A DNA stretch of 43,060 nt from Clostridiales bacterium (GCA_022770525.1 JALEHN010000015.1:1-43060), one strand, 5' to 3'; shown: positions 24,591 to 34,090, numbered from the stretch's first letter. Notes: a model not told the origin generated them from the sequence alone. Made by a program: numbers and translations.

Positions 24591-25406
24591 AATTTCCACA
24601 TAACCTGACGCAGACATTTCACTGATCTGACTCCATGTACAAAACGGCGCCTCCATCATCTCTTTTGTCTGAACACCTGCATCGGCTTTATCAATTTCCT
24701 CGCCGATGACCGACAGTGATGCCGTCATATGATACTTTTTCAGTAAAGGATACATATTGCGGTACACGCCAAGCTTCCCGTCATCAATGGTCAGAAGGAC
24801 AGGCTTCTTTGGCAGTTCTCCTTTGCCTTCCATAAAATCAATCAGCTGTTTTGCCGTAATTGTCGTGTATCCATGATCACGCAGATAAATGAGATCTTCT
24901 TCAAATTCTTTATACCAGACCGCATATTCATCAAATAAAATGCCCTCATCCAGATCCTTTTGGGTAACACAATCATGATACATCATGACCGGGACGTCAC
25001 ATACCTTCTGTACACTGTCACCGACAGATTCCGTTTCTTCCTGTATGACCGCCGTCGTGACCGGTTCGGTCTCCACCCCGGCTGAAATTCCATTTTCTCC
25101 CACTGAACAGATTTTATATTTATAATTTGTTCCCTGCTCAAGCTTTGTGTCCTCATAATCACATTTCTTAACATCTTCAAGGAATTTGTAATCATCGTCT
25201 CCGATTTTTTTCCTGTAAACACGATAATACTCTGCATCTTCGGCATTACCCCAGTTCAGTGTGACGGTAACTCCGTCATACGCAACCGTTATCCCGGACG
25301 GATCCATCTGTTTTGTCCGGTCAGCTTTGATTCTCAGAAAAACCACTGTTCCTGCCACAGCCATGATGATCAGCATACACACAATGATTATTCGCTTCCG
25401 CTTCAT
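24558..25406 (-). pseudogene. Polysaccharide deacetylase with fibronectin-III domain, truncated at the C-terminus
   Basis: 282 residues. A membrane anchor (residues 5-24) is followed by an FnIII-like domain (GVTVTLNWGNAEDAEYYRVYRK to about 120) and the start of a NodB polysaccharide deacetylase domain: VPVMMYHDC, then the metal-binding TIDDG. The chain ends ASGYVEI plus a foreign tail with four methionines. In the family this point is followed by the second metal motif (HS/T-x3-H) and about 60 more residues; these are absent. It should be inactive as a deacetylase, though the anchored FnIII part could still be made. Family role: N-deacetylation of an extracellular polymer in the GT2 operon. 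Confidence 0.75.
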
Positions 25407-25422
25407 TATATCTGCTGCCTCC

Positions 25423-25887
25423 TTATGCCATGTCAGATTCCTGCAAATATTCTGTCTGAAGCTCCTCTAAACTTTTATCCGCTGCCGCCAACTCGGCATC
25501 AAATGCAATAAGAACCTTCCGTATCTCATCTCTCAGACTGCCGATTTTCTCACGGTACATTTTGATGCGCTGTTCTTCCGCTGCCGCCTTTGCCTCATTC
25601 TGACGGCACAGCGCCTGATTTTCAGCCTCTGCCTTTACCCGAAGCTCAGCTGCAAAATCCGCGGCGTCCTTCATCACATCCGCGATATCAAACTGCTGTT
25701 TTTTATAATTTTCATTTTCCTGTTCAAGCTGCTGTATACGTTCTCTTAATTCCCGCTGTACTCTTTCCTGCTCAGCCAGCGCATCAACCAGCTTCTGAGA
25801 GAACTCTTCACTGAGCCCCGCAATGTACGCACACACACTTTCCTTTGAATATCCAAACATCGCTGTTTTAAATAGCTTATGATCCAT
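25423..25887 (-). CDS. DivIVA-like coiled-coil protein
   Basis: 154 residues, AGGAGG before ATG 25887. The N-terminus FKTAMFGYSKESVCAYIAGL matches the DivIVA/GpsB membrane-binding start (FKxxxxGYxxxxVxxYI). The remainder is almost all coiled coil, rich in Glu, Gln and Lys (residues 30-150). DivIVA proteins gather at curved membrane and place enzymes at poles or septa. Its position right after the GT2 synthase in the polysaccharide operon suggests a localising role for the synthase. That role is inference. Confidence 0.75.
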   Translation of the reverse strand: MDHKLFKTAMFGYSKESVCAYIAGLSEEFSQKLVDALAEQERVQRELRERIQQLEQENENYKKQQFDIADVMKDAADFAAELRVKAEAENQALCRQNEAKAAAEEQRIKMYREKIGSLRDEIRKVLIAFDAELAAADKSLEELQTEYLQESDMA

Positions 25888-25899
25888 TTCGTATCCTCC

Positions 25900-27315
25900 T
25901 TACTTTAAGTCGATCTTCTTCCTCTCAATGCTTCCCCATGAATGTTTTTTCTTTTTATATCCGATAAACGCCGTCAGTCGTACAAATGCCAGCACAAACC
26001 GTAAACAGGTGATTTCAAATACACACAGTAAAAGTGCTTTGGCCACGTCACTTCCGGATAATTTCAAATCAATGGTATGAATTCTCGCAAAGAATGCCGT
26101 CATCGACAAAACCGAGCCAAATACTGCATAAATGGCAAAAAACAGCAGCATAAACGGCACATTCAGAAGATCCACAGCAAATGCGAGTATCATTGTAAAT
26201 ACACCAAACACCTCTATGAACGGAGATAGCAGCTCATAGAGAAGAAAATACATATATGAAATAAAACTGACTGCACCATATTTCGGATTTGACAAAATCT
26301 TCCGGTGCTTCCACATACTTTGAAAAAGTCCGAGATGCCATCGTCTTCGCTGCTTTTTCAAATCTCCCAGCTTCTCCGGCGCCTGCGTCCAGCAGATGGC
26401 ATCTGTCGCATATCTGATTCTATACGGCATGCCTGTTGATACACAGTACTCATGAAGCTTCACGACCAGCTCCATATCCTCTCCCATCGTTGAAGCATCA
26501 TAACCGCCCGCATCAATGACCACACTCTTTTTAAACAATCCAAATGCACCTGAAATAATCAGGGAACCATTAAACTTATCAAAAAGAATGCGGGATGCCA
26601 GAAAGGACCGGTCATACTCCAGCACCTGCATACAGGCCAGAATATTGTCAGGCAGTCTGTATTTTTTCACTCTGCCGTTTTCAATCTCCACGTTATTTGA
26701 AAGACGCACAGCGCCTCCCACAGCAACAATATTCGGTTCCTCCAGAATCGGACGGGCAATCTTCTGAAGAGAATCATACTGCAGGACCGAATCCGCATCC
26801 ATACATATAAAATACGGATAAACAGACGCATTAATGCCCGTATTCAGTGCATCCGCTTTCCCGCCGTTCTTTTTCCGTATCAGGCTTAAAGGCACCTTCT
26901 GCTCTGCAGTTTCATAGACAAATTCTATTTCGCTGCACGGAATCTGACGATGAACCGGTCTCAATGTATGTTTCATATTAAAGGCTTCAATCAGTTTTTT
27001 CGAAGTGTTGTCCTTCGATCCGTCATCAACAACAATAATCTCATATACTTTGTAGTCAAGCTGAAGCAGGGACTTCACAGTTTCAACAACCGTAACCTCC
27101 TCGTTGTAGGCAGGCACGACAATGCTGATCGGTATGTAATAATTATTCTGAAACACGTTTTTCAGCATATCCTGTCTGTGTCTGCGGTACAGTTCCGAAG
27201 AACCTACAACCACCGACAAAAACAAAAATGTCGAATATCCGAGAAGATACAAAACGAAGAAAACATTCACACCATCAAGAAATATCTTTATGGCATCCAT
27301 CATTCCGTCACTCAT
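25900..27315 (-). CDS. Processive family 2 glycosyltransferase (BcsA/PgaC/HasA-like membrane synthase)
   Basis: 471 residues. N-terminal membrane helix, then a GT-A domain: ISIVVPAYNEEVTVVETVKSL, IIVVDDGSKDNT, KADALNTGIN and the acceptor site ICMDADS, the catalytic GEDMEL, and the QxxRW motif as KKQRRRWHLG. Three or four membrane helices close the chain (VSFISYMYFLLYELLSPFIEV and following). This is the layout of synthases that polymerise and extrude beta-linked polymers. It has no PilZ domain, so c-di-GMP control would act through the riboswitch rather than on the protein. Its ATG overlaps the HEAT-repeat gene stop (ATGA). Confidence 0.9.
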   Translation of the reverse strand: MSDGMMDAIKIFLDGVNVFFVLYLLGYSTFLFLSVVVGSSELYRRHRQDMLKNVFQNNYYIPISIVVPAYNEEVTVVETVKSLLQLDYKVYEIIVVDDGSKDNTSKKLIEAFNMKHTLRPVHRQIPCSEIEFVYETAEQKVPLSLIRKKNGGKADALNTGINASVYPYFICMDADSVLQYDSLQKIARPILEEPNIVAVGGAVRLSNNVEIENGRVKKYRLPDNILACMQVLEYDRSFLASRILFDKFNGSLIISGAFGLFKKSVVIDAGGYDASTMGEDMELVVKLHEYCVSTGMPYRIRYATDAICWTQAPEKLGDLKKQRRRWHLGLFQSMWKHRKILSNPKYGAVSFISYMYFLLYELLSPFIEVFGVFTMILAFAVDLLNVPFMLLFFAIYAVFGSVLSMTAFFARIHTIDLKLSGSDVAKALLLCVFEITCLRFVLAFVRLTAFIGYKKKKHSWGSIERKKIDLK

Positions 27316-28430
27316 ACCAATGCCTCCCCGTTTTGATTATTGCGCTGATCCAGTCTGTATTGAAGCATTTCTCTGGCATAGCGGTCGCTTCCCTCCATAA
27401 TATCTATCATCGCCTGGTAAGTAAAACCCAGCTTTTCAAGGCTCTGAGAAGAATTAAAACGAATATACCAGTTTTTGTGATGGAGATTATTTTTAAGAAC
27501 CTCCATCGTTTTTTCCGACGGATAGCTGCCAAGGGCCGTCGACGCTATGGCCGCATACTCAAAACCATCACCGATATCACCTCCCGCCATTTCAAGAAGC
27601 AGCGCATATGCAGGCTCATAGGGATACTTTGCAAAATAACGGACACAGGCAAAATGAATCTCTCGGTTCTGTGTCTCATCCTCTAATAGCTTCAGCATTC
27701 TTTCCGGCTCTTTAAAGCCCCCAAACCTGAAATAATTTAAAATCGTAACTTTCATAGGCACAGAAAAGCTATCCAGTTCTCTCCAGAGCCTGTCCTGAAG
27801 ATATTTTGCATTTCCGGCAAAATTCAGCATGCCATCCGTCAGAAGCTTTGCGTTATGATCGATATGATTTTCATCAATATATTTAACAGCTCTGACGATA
27901 CAGTCCGCATCGCCCGTACTGTAGAGTGCCTGCAGTGCATTCTCCCTGCAGTAGACACTGGGACTCTTAACTAAATTAAACATCATCTCGATGACCGGTC
28001 CCAGTGATACCCCCTGCAGGATTTTATATTTAGAAATAATATAAGGAAAAAAAGTCACTACGGTATTATCCCGTTTTTTGCTGTAAACCAGCGTAAGATA
28101 TAAAATTACCTGTGAAATCGCATTCAGATATTGTCTGACCTGCACCGGCGATTCTTTAGAAAATGCTTCCAGTGTTTCATCAAAAGCCACCAGATTCCCG
28201 ATTCTTTTTAATTTACGTCTCAGATAACGGCAATGTTCTTCCTCGATATCCTCACCGTTTTTCAGCCGTTTGATCTGTTCGCGAACTTCTTCGGAAAAAT
28301 GAGCCGCGTGTTTTTTTACATTCTTTTCACGTCTTTTAAACACGATGATGCAGGCACAGTTAAATCCGATCATACTCAGGCAAACAATCAGATAAATGTA
28401 AACAAGTACTTCAACATGCATCTTTGACAT
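27312..28430 (-). CDS. Membrane-anchored HEAT-repeat protein
   Basis: 372 residues. One N-terminal membrane helix (residues 9-31, VYIYLIVCLSMIGFNCACII), then an all-helical domain of repeated 30-35-residue pairs, for example SVYCRENALQALYSTGDADC, IHFACVRYFAKYPYEP and NWYIRFNSSQSLEKLG. HEAT repeats serve as protein-binding scaffolds. The gene is coupled to the GT2 synthase, so a scaffold or regulator of the synthase is likely; this is inferred from context. Confidence 0.8.
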   Translation of the reverse strand: MSKMHVEVLVYIYLIVCLSMIGFNCACIIVFKRREKNVKKHAAHFSEEVREQIKRLKNGEDIEEEHCRYLRRKLKRIGNLVAFDETLEAFSKESPVQVRQYLNAISQVILYLTLVYSKKRDNTVVTFFPYIISKYKILQGVSLGPVIEMMFNLVKSPSVYCRENALQALYSTGDADCIVRAVKYIDENHIDHNAKLLTDGMLNFAGNAKYLQDRLWRELDSFSVPMKVTILNYFRFGGFKEPERMLKLLEDETQNREIHFACVRYFAKYPYEPAYALLLEMAGGDIGDGFEYAAIASTALGSYPSEKTMEVLKNNLHHKNWYIRFNSSQSLEKLGFTYQAMIDIMEGSDRYAREMLQYRLDQRNNQNGEALV

Positions 28431-28445
28431 TCCTGCCTTTCTGTG

Positions 28446-30710
28446 TTACCGGCGCCATACTTTCTGCAAGGCATAGTAGGATTCTTTAAGACGTTCATGA
28501 TACGTCACCTTGTTTCCCCAGCCTTCCAGCTTCATCGCAGACATCCGGATTCTCTCATCTTCAGATACACCTGTACCGATATACATTTTATCGATATTGA
28601 TATATTTCACGCCATAATTGCCATCGTAATAATCATCATGGATCTCCATCCGGGATGGATCCGCGAAATTCAAAATCTGCCACGGAAGCTTTATTTCAAT
28701 ATAGTCTCCCTCAGAACAAAAGTCCGCAAGAGAATTAAAATCGTCACTTTCCGGATTGGCATTGCCATACTTAAGTTTTCCGGTCTCAAAGGTCATCGAA
28801 CTGACAGAGGAATCTGACACAAACATTCTTGTTTCTATTTTCAATATCAGCTCAATATTCGAAAAATACGGTGAATCGCTGTCAGGGATATTGCCTTTCT
28901 CATAGCTGTTAAATCCCCGGACATATTCTGAATAGGTGGAACGCAGCGCTTCATATCGTTCCTGTACCTGTATCCGGCTATTGTCCGCACCATTAAGTAT
29001 GATTAAAAAGTCTGCCGCACGGTCAAACTTGACGCCGTATTCTTCACAATAGCTGCTTCCTGACTTTTGTGTCGTATCAACAGGAATATAAATTGTATCA
29101 TTTTCAAAATCAAGATTTTTCTTCTTTACAAGAAAATACACAAATTTCTCATCATATTTCGCCGAAAGCTCTATATCTTCATTTTCAGATATCACATCTT
29201 CTTTGGACCATTCCGAAACATCTCCGTCCACATAGCAGACAGATTCTTCCTCTCCCGGATCAAAGGATAAAAGGCCGAAATACTGTTCGTTTGTCTGGTA
29301 ATCCGACCAGTAAGGTGTACGGCGCATGTCAATGGCGTACATCGTATTCCATGTTCTTTTAAACCATTCATCCTGCCACGAGAACACGCATGCGCCTGCA
29401 CATCCGGATTTTTGAATATCCTGATAGCATTCGATAATCGCCTCTCCCTGCTCCTGCTCCGACATATGTCCCTGATTGCGTCCGGTGTTCGCGTCAAGCT
29501 GAGCAAGCCCCCGACCGGTAGATACACCAAATTCGGTAATGACCACCGGCAATGTATGATACCTGTTCAGCGCGTTCAAATAAGCAAGATAGGTATTATA
29601 CCTTCCCTGGTCATCAATATAGTCCTCACCGGTAATATAATCAAGAATTTCCGGGGCATCAAGCGTTTTAAGCCGTTGTTCCACATTGCGATAGGTGACC
29701 GAGTCAATCATTTCCTGCCATTCATCAACCGTCATATTCCGTGCACGGTCAAGGGATTCCAGATAATCGGGATAGTACGAATATACATGGTAAGAAGCAA
29801 ACTGTCCTGAAAGGAATTCCTCTGTTGTCCGAATATGTTCCACATTGACACATCCGAATTTACTCCAGAATAACGAAACTTCTGCAGGATACTTAAAAGG
29901 ATCCGTTGTCGGCCAGTTGGAAAATGCCAGCAGCCGCTGCTGCTTATACCGTTTGGACTCATAGGAAATCACTTCATCTCCGACCCTGGCCAGCATAACC
30001 TCAAACGGCGTTGCATCTTCTGTCGTATAAACATACCTTCCTTCGTACTTTTCGCGGTCTTCATTCATCTGATTTGTATAAATGACTGTTTCAGATTCCC
30101 ACTCGACGCCCAGCAGATAACCGATAACCCAGCGGGATATGTCATGATTATAAGTCCCCGATCCCGCACTGGCGACACGCCCCAGCGAAATCTTCTTTTT
30201 CCCATGCACAACATCGACCAGCGTTTTACTGTCGGAAATCAAAGTATCCATGAACTCAGGAGAATACGCATCCAGATGTGAGAACTGCACATAATCGTTT
30301 ACCCACACACCATGAAGAAGCCATAACGGCTCTTTGCCCTGGTTTTCGCGATCCGTGTTATACTTGTAGTAGGCATTATAAAAGTCATCCGACTGAATGG
30401 TGTAAACACGCAGGGTATTGGCACCCATTTCCTGCATCTGCCCGAACCATCGGATATAAGTCTCTTCATCGATATCAAAATCTGTCGACCACTCCCCCGG
30501 TTCACCTGACCCAAGGTTAACACCCCTGATTTCAAAAGGTTCAAAACCATTGCCTTTATCTATATATATCTCTTTGCCCTCTGTCTTTGTATAAGTAGTC
30601 ACCGTCTCACCGGGATTAAAGTCAATATAAAATCCCAGACGATAATAGGCGGCGTCCAGAGCAAGAACCGCCAAAACAACAGCAACTACCGCAATAATAA
30701 ATTTTTTCAC
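28446..30710 (-). CDS. Membrane-anchored glycoside-hydrolase-like protein with a C-terminal CBM-like domain
   Basis: 754 residues, GTG start at 30710 with AGGAGGGG upstream. An N-terminal membrane anchor (residues 4-22) places it outside. Residues about 50-500 resemble a TIM-barrel glycoside hydrolase: FEIRGVNLGSGEPGEW, EMGANTLRVYT, and a candidate nucleophile in PVVITEFGVSTGRG. A second acid could be in YLLGVEWESET. Residues 520-750 look like a beta-sandwich carbohydrate-binding domain (VDGDVSEWS, DIELSAKYDEKFVYFLVKK), as in CBM9/DOMON modules. It may trim, transfer or hold the polymer made by the operon. The substrate cannot be told from sequence. Confidence 0.7.
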   Translation of the reverse strand: MKKFIIAVVAVVLAVLALDAAYYRLGFYIDFNPGETVTTYTKTEGKEIYIDKGNGFEPFEIRGVNLGSGEPGEWSTDFDIDEETYIRWFGQMQEMGANTLRVYTIQSDDFYNAYYKYNTDRENQGKEPLWLLHGVWVNDYVQFSHLDAYSPEFMDTLISDSKTLVDVVHGKKKISLGRVASAGSGTYNHDISRWVIGYLLGVEWESETVIYTNQMNEDREKYEGRYVYTTEDATPFEVMLARVGDEVISYESKRYKQQRLLAFSNWPTTDPFKYPAEVSLFWSKFGCVNVEHIRTTEEFLSGQFASYHVYSYYPDYLESLDRARNMTVDEWQEMIDSVTYRNVEQRLKTLDAPEILDYITGEDYIDDQGRYNTYLAYLNALNRYHTLPVVITEFGVSTGRGLAQLDANTGRNQGHMSEQEQGEAIIECYQDIQKSGCAGACVFSWQDEWFKRTWNTMYAIDMRRTPYWSDYQTNEQYFGLLSFDPGEEESVCYVDGDVSEWSKEDVISENEDIELSAKYDEKFVYFLVKKKNLDFENDTIYIPVDTTQKSGSSYCEEYGVKFDRAADFLIILNGADNSRIQVQERYEALRSTYSEYVRGFNSYEKGNIPDSDSPYFSNIELILKIETRMFVSDSSVSSMTFETGKLKYGNANPESDDFNSLADFCSEGDYIEIKLPWQILNFADPSRMEIHDDYYDGNYGVKYINIDKMYIGTGVSEDERIRMSAMKLEGWGNKVTYHERLKESYYALQKVWRR

Positions 30711-30803
30711 AGACTGCCGCCCCTCCTTCCTTTATTGCTTTAACTCAGTTTCTCACTGTTTTTCATTCGATTGCTCACCATTTTAATTCAGTTTCCCGCC
30801 GCT

Positions 30804-32318
30804 TTAATTCGGCTCCTCATTATATTTCTTATTTTTTGAATCCGCGCAATATTGATAAAGCGAATTAATATTATTATCCAACCACTGTCCGCGGTCTCTC
30901 AGCCAATCCGCAAGCTTTTCCACAACTTCTTTCTGACTGTGGACATTTCTTTCTGCCGGCTGGAGCTGATCTGACACAATATAGTCCATCCATCGCTCAC
31001 TGTTTCTGTCAATGGCAGGTCCCAGATAATCCACTGTGTCCTGAATATATTTTGCAAGATAATCATCACTTAAATATGTCGTTCTCAGTTCTTCATAACG
31101 GTCGATGACCGCATCCACAAAATCCTTATCGCGCATCAGCATCACAAAGAATACTTTGACATGCATCGAAAATCCGGTGATGCCGTCTATATCTTTGATT
31201 CCTGTCGTATTAATATCATTAGTCACATAATTATTGCATGCATTATTAAAATCCCACACACAAAGCTTATATTTTTCACCCGGCTGCAAATAGATATATG
31301 TCGAATACTTTCCGGCATCCAGATTTTTTGTAAATTCATTGATAATGTAGTAATCCACAAAGCTGTCCACATCGATATAGCTGCGATAACCGTATTTTTT
31401 CGAATCATAATCATACGAATACATCGCCTTTTCGTACCGGGCAAAATCTTTTTCAATCGCGTCCGCAATTTCTTTCGTCAGCTTGTCTTTTCCGGGATAA
31501 CGGATACTGACATCATTGGCCAGTATGTTCGTTCTCTCGGTAAACGAATAGATATTCCGCAAAGTATCAAGATCCTCCTCCATCGGACGATCAAGTCTTA
31601 AAAGATATCCGGTAAGTGTCTGCCCTTTTTCCGTAACGCTCAGATTCAGCCTGCAGTCATCCCCGTTATCAATACTCTCCACCAGCAGGTAAATGCCGCG
31701 GTAATCGCCGTTAACGACCAGCTCACAGAACCGCACATTGGGCGCATAATCCATAATTTCGCCTGAAATATTGTACCACATGTAATTACGAACCAATGAT
31801 TTGTCGAGATACGGTCCGTGCAGCACCCATTCGTGATGCGCATCCATGCCAAGGATCGGAAGATCCAGATCCGTACCGTCATCATTGACAAATTTCAACA
31901 GATACGGTGCTTTTTCAAAAGTACGTGAAGAATATCCACGGACGCGGATTTTCGATGATATCGACATCGTCGGTGTATCCGTCAGATGATTATTGCCGCT
32001 TTCTGAATCATACACAGACACCGACGCACGGATCATGTCCTCACCATCCTCAGTCGTTGTATAAGTGTCCTCATTAAAAATATCCTGCGCTCCGGACGGC
32101 TTTCCGGGTATCTCCTCATCCCCGGTATCTATTTCAATCAAAGGCAAATGCGTACAAAACGTCTCCTCCCCGTGATCTGTACATGCCGTATAACCCCGGC
32201 GTTCCATATGCTGATGATAACGCGGCGCTTTTTCTTCATCAAGCAGCGACGAAAATCCCAATACCGTCACAGCCGTCACGCCCACCAGACATACAGCTGC
32301 AATTAACTTGTATTTCAA
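30804..32318 (-). CDS. CotH kinase family protein, membrane-anchored
   Basis: 504 residues, TTG start at 32318 with GGAGG eight bases upstream. The N-terminal helix (residues 4-24) anchors or exports it. The CotH fold is recognisable: RVRGYSSRTFEKAPYLL (residues about 128-144), DKSLVRNYMWYNI, YRGIYLLVESI and the metal-binding VWDFNNA. CotH proteins are atypical secreted kinases in spore coat; in operons with VTC and DUF4956 proteins their substrate is unknown. Here it follows DUF4956 within the c-di-GMP-controlled operon. Confidence 0.85.
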   Translation of the reverse strand: MKYKLIAAVCLVGVTAVTVLGFSSLLDEEKAPRYHQHMERRGYTACTDHGEETFCTHLPLIEIDTGDEEIPGKPSGAQDIFNEDTYTTTEDGEDMIRASVSVYDSESGNNHLTDTPTMSISSKIRVRGYSSRTFEKAPYLLKFVNDDGTDLDLPILGMDAHHEWVLHGPYLDKSLVRNYMWYNISGEIMDYAPNVRFCELVVNGDYRGIYLLVESIDNGDDCRLNLSVTEKGQTLTGYLLRLDRPMEEDLDTLRNIYSFTERTNILANDVSIRYPGKDKLTKEIADAIEKDFARYEKAMYSYDYDSKKYGYRSYIDVDSFVDYYIINEFTKNLDAGKYSTYIYLQPGEKYKLCVWDFNNACNNYVTNDINTTGIKDIDGITGFSMHVKVFFVMLMRDKDFVDAVIDRYEELRTTYLSDDYLAKYIQDTVDYLGPAIDRNSERWMDYIVSDQLQPAERNVHSQKEVVEKLADWLRDRGQWLDNNINSLYQYCADSKNKKYNEEPN

Positions 32319-32338
32319 ATGGTCCGCCTCCTTCGCAG

Positions 32339-33016
32339 CTAATTTGAAATCTCGTCATTCTGCATCACAAGATTAACATATTCAATCTCACCAAGCTCAT
32401 AAAACGCATCAGACACACTGCTTTTATCCTTTTTTGCTTTCTTCAGCGTTTTCTCCGTCAGTTCATAAATCAATTCCACCGTAGATTCTGTCGTATTCTG
32501 CACACGCATCGTCGTTTTATTCCCGAAAAGCCTGAATACTGTCGCATGAATCGCACTTTCTTTATTGCGTGCAGCCCGAATAATCAAAAGCATTCTGTTA
32601 TCATTTTTGATACATCCGAGCACAAGAAAAACAATAAATACAATACCGCTGCCGATACAGGCCACAAGATAATCACCCACACCACAGCAAATACCGACGA
32701 TGATGGTCCAAAATATGTAAATCGTATCCCTCGTATCCTTAATTGCCGTTCTGAAACGAACAATGGACAGCGCACCGACCATACCAAGCGACAGCGCAAT
32801 ATTATTTCCGATGACCGTCATCACCGTGCCTGTAAGTGTCGTAAGGACAACCAGTGAAGCATTAAACTTTTTGCTGTAAATGGTTCCCCTGTGAGTAATG
32901 TAATACGATAGGAAAATGACAAATCCTATCAATGCCGCCGCAATAATATTTGCCATAATCTCCTGCCATGTCAGGCTGTTCTGACGCTGGAAAAGCGCAT
33001 AAATCTGTTCTTTCAT
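32339..33016 (-). CDS. DUF4956 membrane protein
   Basis: 225 residues from ATG 33016, eight bases after GAGGAGG; the frame upstream to 33088 lacks a site. Three or four membrane helices (residues about 25-130), with the family block LSLGMVGALSIVRFRTAIKD followed by TIYIFWTIIVGICCGVG, and a soluble C-terminal domain. DUF4956 proteins are found next to VTC-domain and CotH proteins in many bacteria. The function is unknown; a channel or transporter for polyphosphate or polymer has been a natural guess but I have no evidence here. Confidence 0.85.
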   Translation of the reverse strand: MKEQIYALFQRQNSLTWQEIMANIIAAALIGFVIFLSYYITHRGTIYSKKFNASLVVLTTLTGTVMTVIGNNIALSLGMVGALSIVRFRTAIKDTRDTIYIFWTIIVGICCGVGDYLVACIGSGIVFIVFLVLGCIKNDNRMLLIIRAARNKESAIHATVFRLFGNKTTMRVQNTTESTVELIYELTEKTLKKAKKDKSSVSDAFYELGEIEYVNLVMQNDEISN

Positions 33017-33105
33017 AAACTTTGCCTCCTCTTTGATTTCATATGATAACTGTGCTGCCTCACAAGCCGTACTTTCAAATTCATCCACCTATTCGGTCAT
33101 ATCTT

Positions 33106-33798
33106 TTATTCCATAGGATAACTCTGCTGTCTGGCAAGGGCATACTTACTGACAGACAGCTCACTTTTGTCCACCGAATGAAGCATTTGTTTAATGTATT
33201 CCAAAAGAAATCCGTTAAACTTGACTTCCAGAACCACTTTTGATTTATCCAGCACCGGATACATATTCAGATCCGGATCAAACAAATCAAAGCTGCTCTC
33301 TGTTGATACGATCTGATTGTCAAACGTCACCCGTATCTTATTTTCCTTTGCAATAAATGCTTTACGGTTGTACTGAACGATTGTTTTAGGGCGATAGCAC
33401 TTCATCATCATGAATGCGTACATCTCCGCCGCAAAATCCTCCGGATATGTAAGCAACGGTGTATAATCACCTGCAATCATCCGCATGGCATCCTCCCGGG
33501 ATACCCGCAGTGAACGCTTTAACTGGCTGCTGCCCTTCTTCTGCTTCATCTCCAGCATCGCATAATCACTGTCCGGGTCATAACATCGCAGACGTACTTT
33601 GCGCCGCGTTTCGATTCCCGCCAGCTTTTCAAAATAGTCGCTGTCATACATCGTATCAAAATATAGCGAACGTATCAGGTAGCCATGGGTTCCGTTATGC
33701 TCATCCTGCGCCATGACCTGTTCAAGCTGATGGCTTTTTCTTAAAAATTCGTCAATATTGATTAAAAATTTCTTTTCTTCCCGATATACCTGATTCAC
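33106..33798 (-). CDS. VTC-domain protein (polyphosphate polymerase-like)
   Basis: 230 residues from GTG 33798, with GGAGG at 33805-33809 directly after the terminator T-tract; no ATG serves. The VTC tunnel domain shows YREEKKFLI, YLIRSLYFDT, RRKVRLRCY, MLEMKQKKG and, at the end, VVLEVKFNGFLLEYI, the basic and acidic strands of a triphosphate-tunnel fold. Yeast Vtc4 makes polyphosphate from ATP with this domain. In this operon type the true product is unknown. First gene of the riboswitch-controlled operon. Confidence 0.85.
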   Translation of the reverse strand: MNQVYREEKKFLINIDEFLRKSHQLEQVMAQDEHNGTHGYLIRSLYFDTMYDSDYFEKLAGIETRRKVRLRCYDPDSDYAMLEMKQKKGSSQLKRSLRVSREDAMRMIAGDYTPLLTYPEDFAAEMYAFMMMKCYRPKTIVQYNRKAFIAKENKIRVTFDNQIVSTESSFDLFDPDLNMYPVLDKSKVVLEVKFNGFLLEYIKQMLHSVDKSELSVSKYALARQQSYPME

Positions 33799-33809
33799 TG
33801 ATTTCCTCC

Positions 33810-33853
33810 AAAAAAATATAGACCGGCACAACAAAATGCTGCAGCCGGTCTAT
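33810..33853 (-). terminator. Intrinsic terminator of the c-di-GMP riboswitch
   Basis: Stem ATAGACCGGC/GCCGGTCTAT (33818-33827 and 33844-33853), then a run of seven T on the minus strand, then at once the ribosome site of the VTC gene. Readthrough is needed for the whole operon. Confidence 0.85.
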
Positions 33854-33918
33854 CATACGCCTTACGTTTAGACACCTTAGCTTTGCGTCCCTGCCTTTCA
33901 GCAGGTTTGCTAATTTTC
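33854..33918 (-). promoter_or_regulatory. c-di-GMP-I (GEMM-I) riboswitch aptamer
   Basis: The minus strand reads GCAAACC, a stem CTGC/GCAG capped by GAAA, then GGGACGCAAAGC and TAAGG, then the tetraloop-receptor arm up to GGCGTATGA. This is the GEMM-I consensus including the ligand-binding core. It sits between a promoter and a terminator, before the nine-gene polysaccharide operon. Whether ligand turns transcription on or off depends on the fold shared with the terminator and cannot be decided by eye. Confidence 0.92.
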
Positions 33919-33922
33919 TTAT

Positions 33923-33952
33923 AATATACCATATTGGCCTTCATACTGTCAA
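33923..33952 (-). promoter_or_regulatory. Promoter of the polysaccharide operon
   Basis: Minus-strand TTGACA (33947-33952), 18-base spacer, TATATT (33923-33928), a few bases before the riboswitch. Confidence 0.7.
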
Positions 33953-34009
33953 ACGGATTTTAAACGCTTCCGGAACACATAACTTTCTGAATCATTTTTA
34001 AATATACCA

Positions 34010-34038
34010 TTGAAAAAAACATTTTTTTACCGTACACT
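34010..34038 (+). promoter_or_regulatory. Promoter of upp
   Basis: TTGAAA (34010-34015), 17 bases, TACACT (34033-34038), about 45 bases before the upp start. Confidence 0.5.
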
Positions 34039-34090
34039 ATGATTAATATGATTTTTCAACACATACTAAGGATATAAAGGAGATTTTATT

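Noticed and set aside
30711-30803. Degenerate CTTTAATTC-type repeats before the glycoside-hydrolase gene
   Set aside because: Too short and irregular to separate from chance AT-rich spacer.
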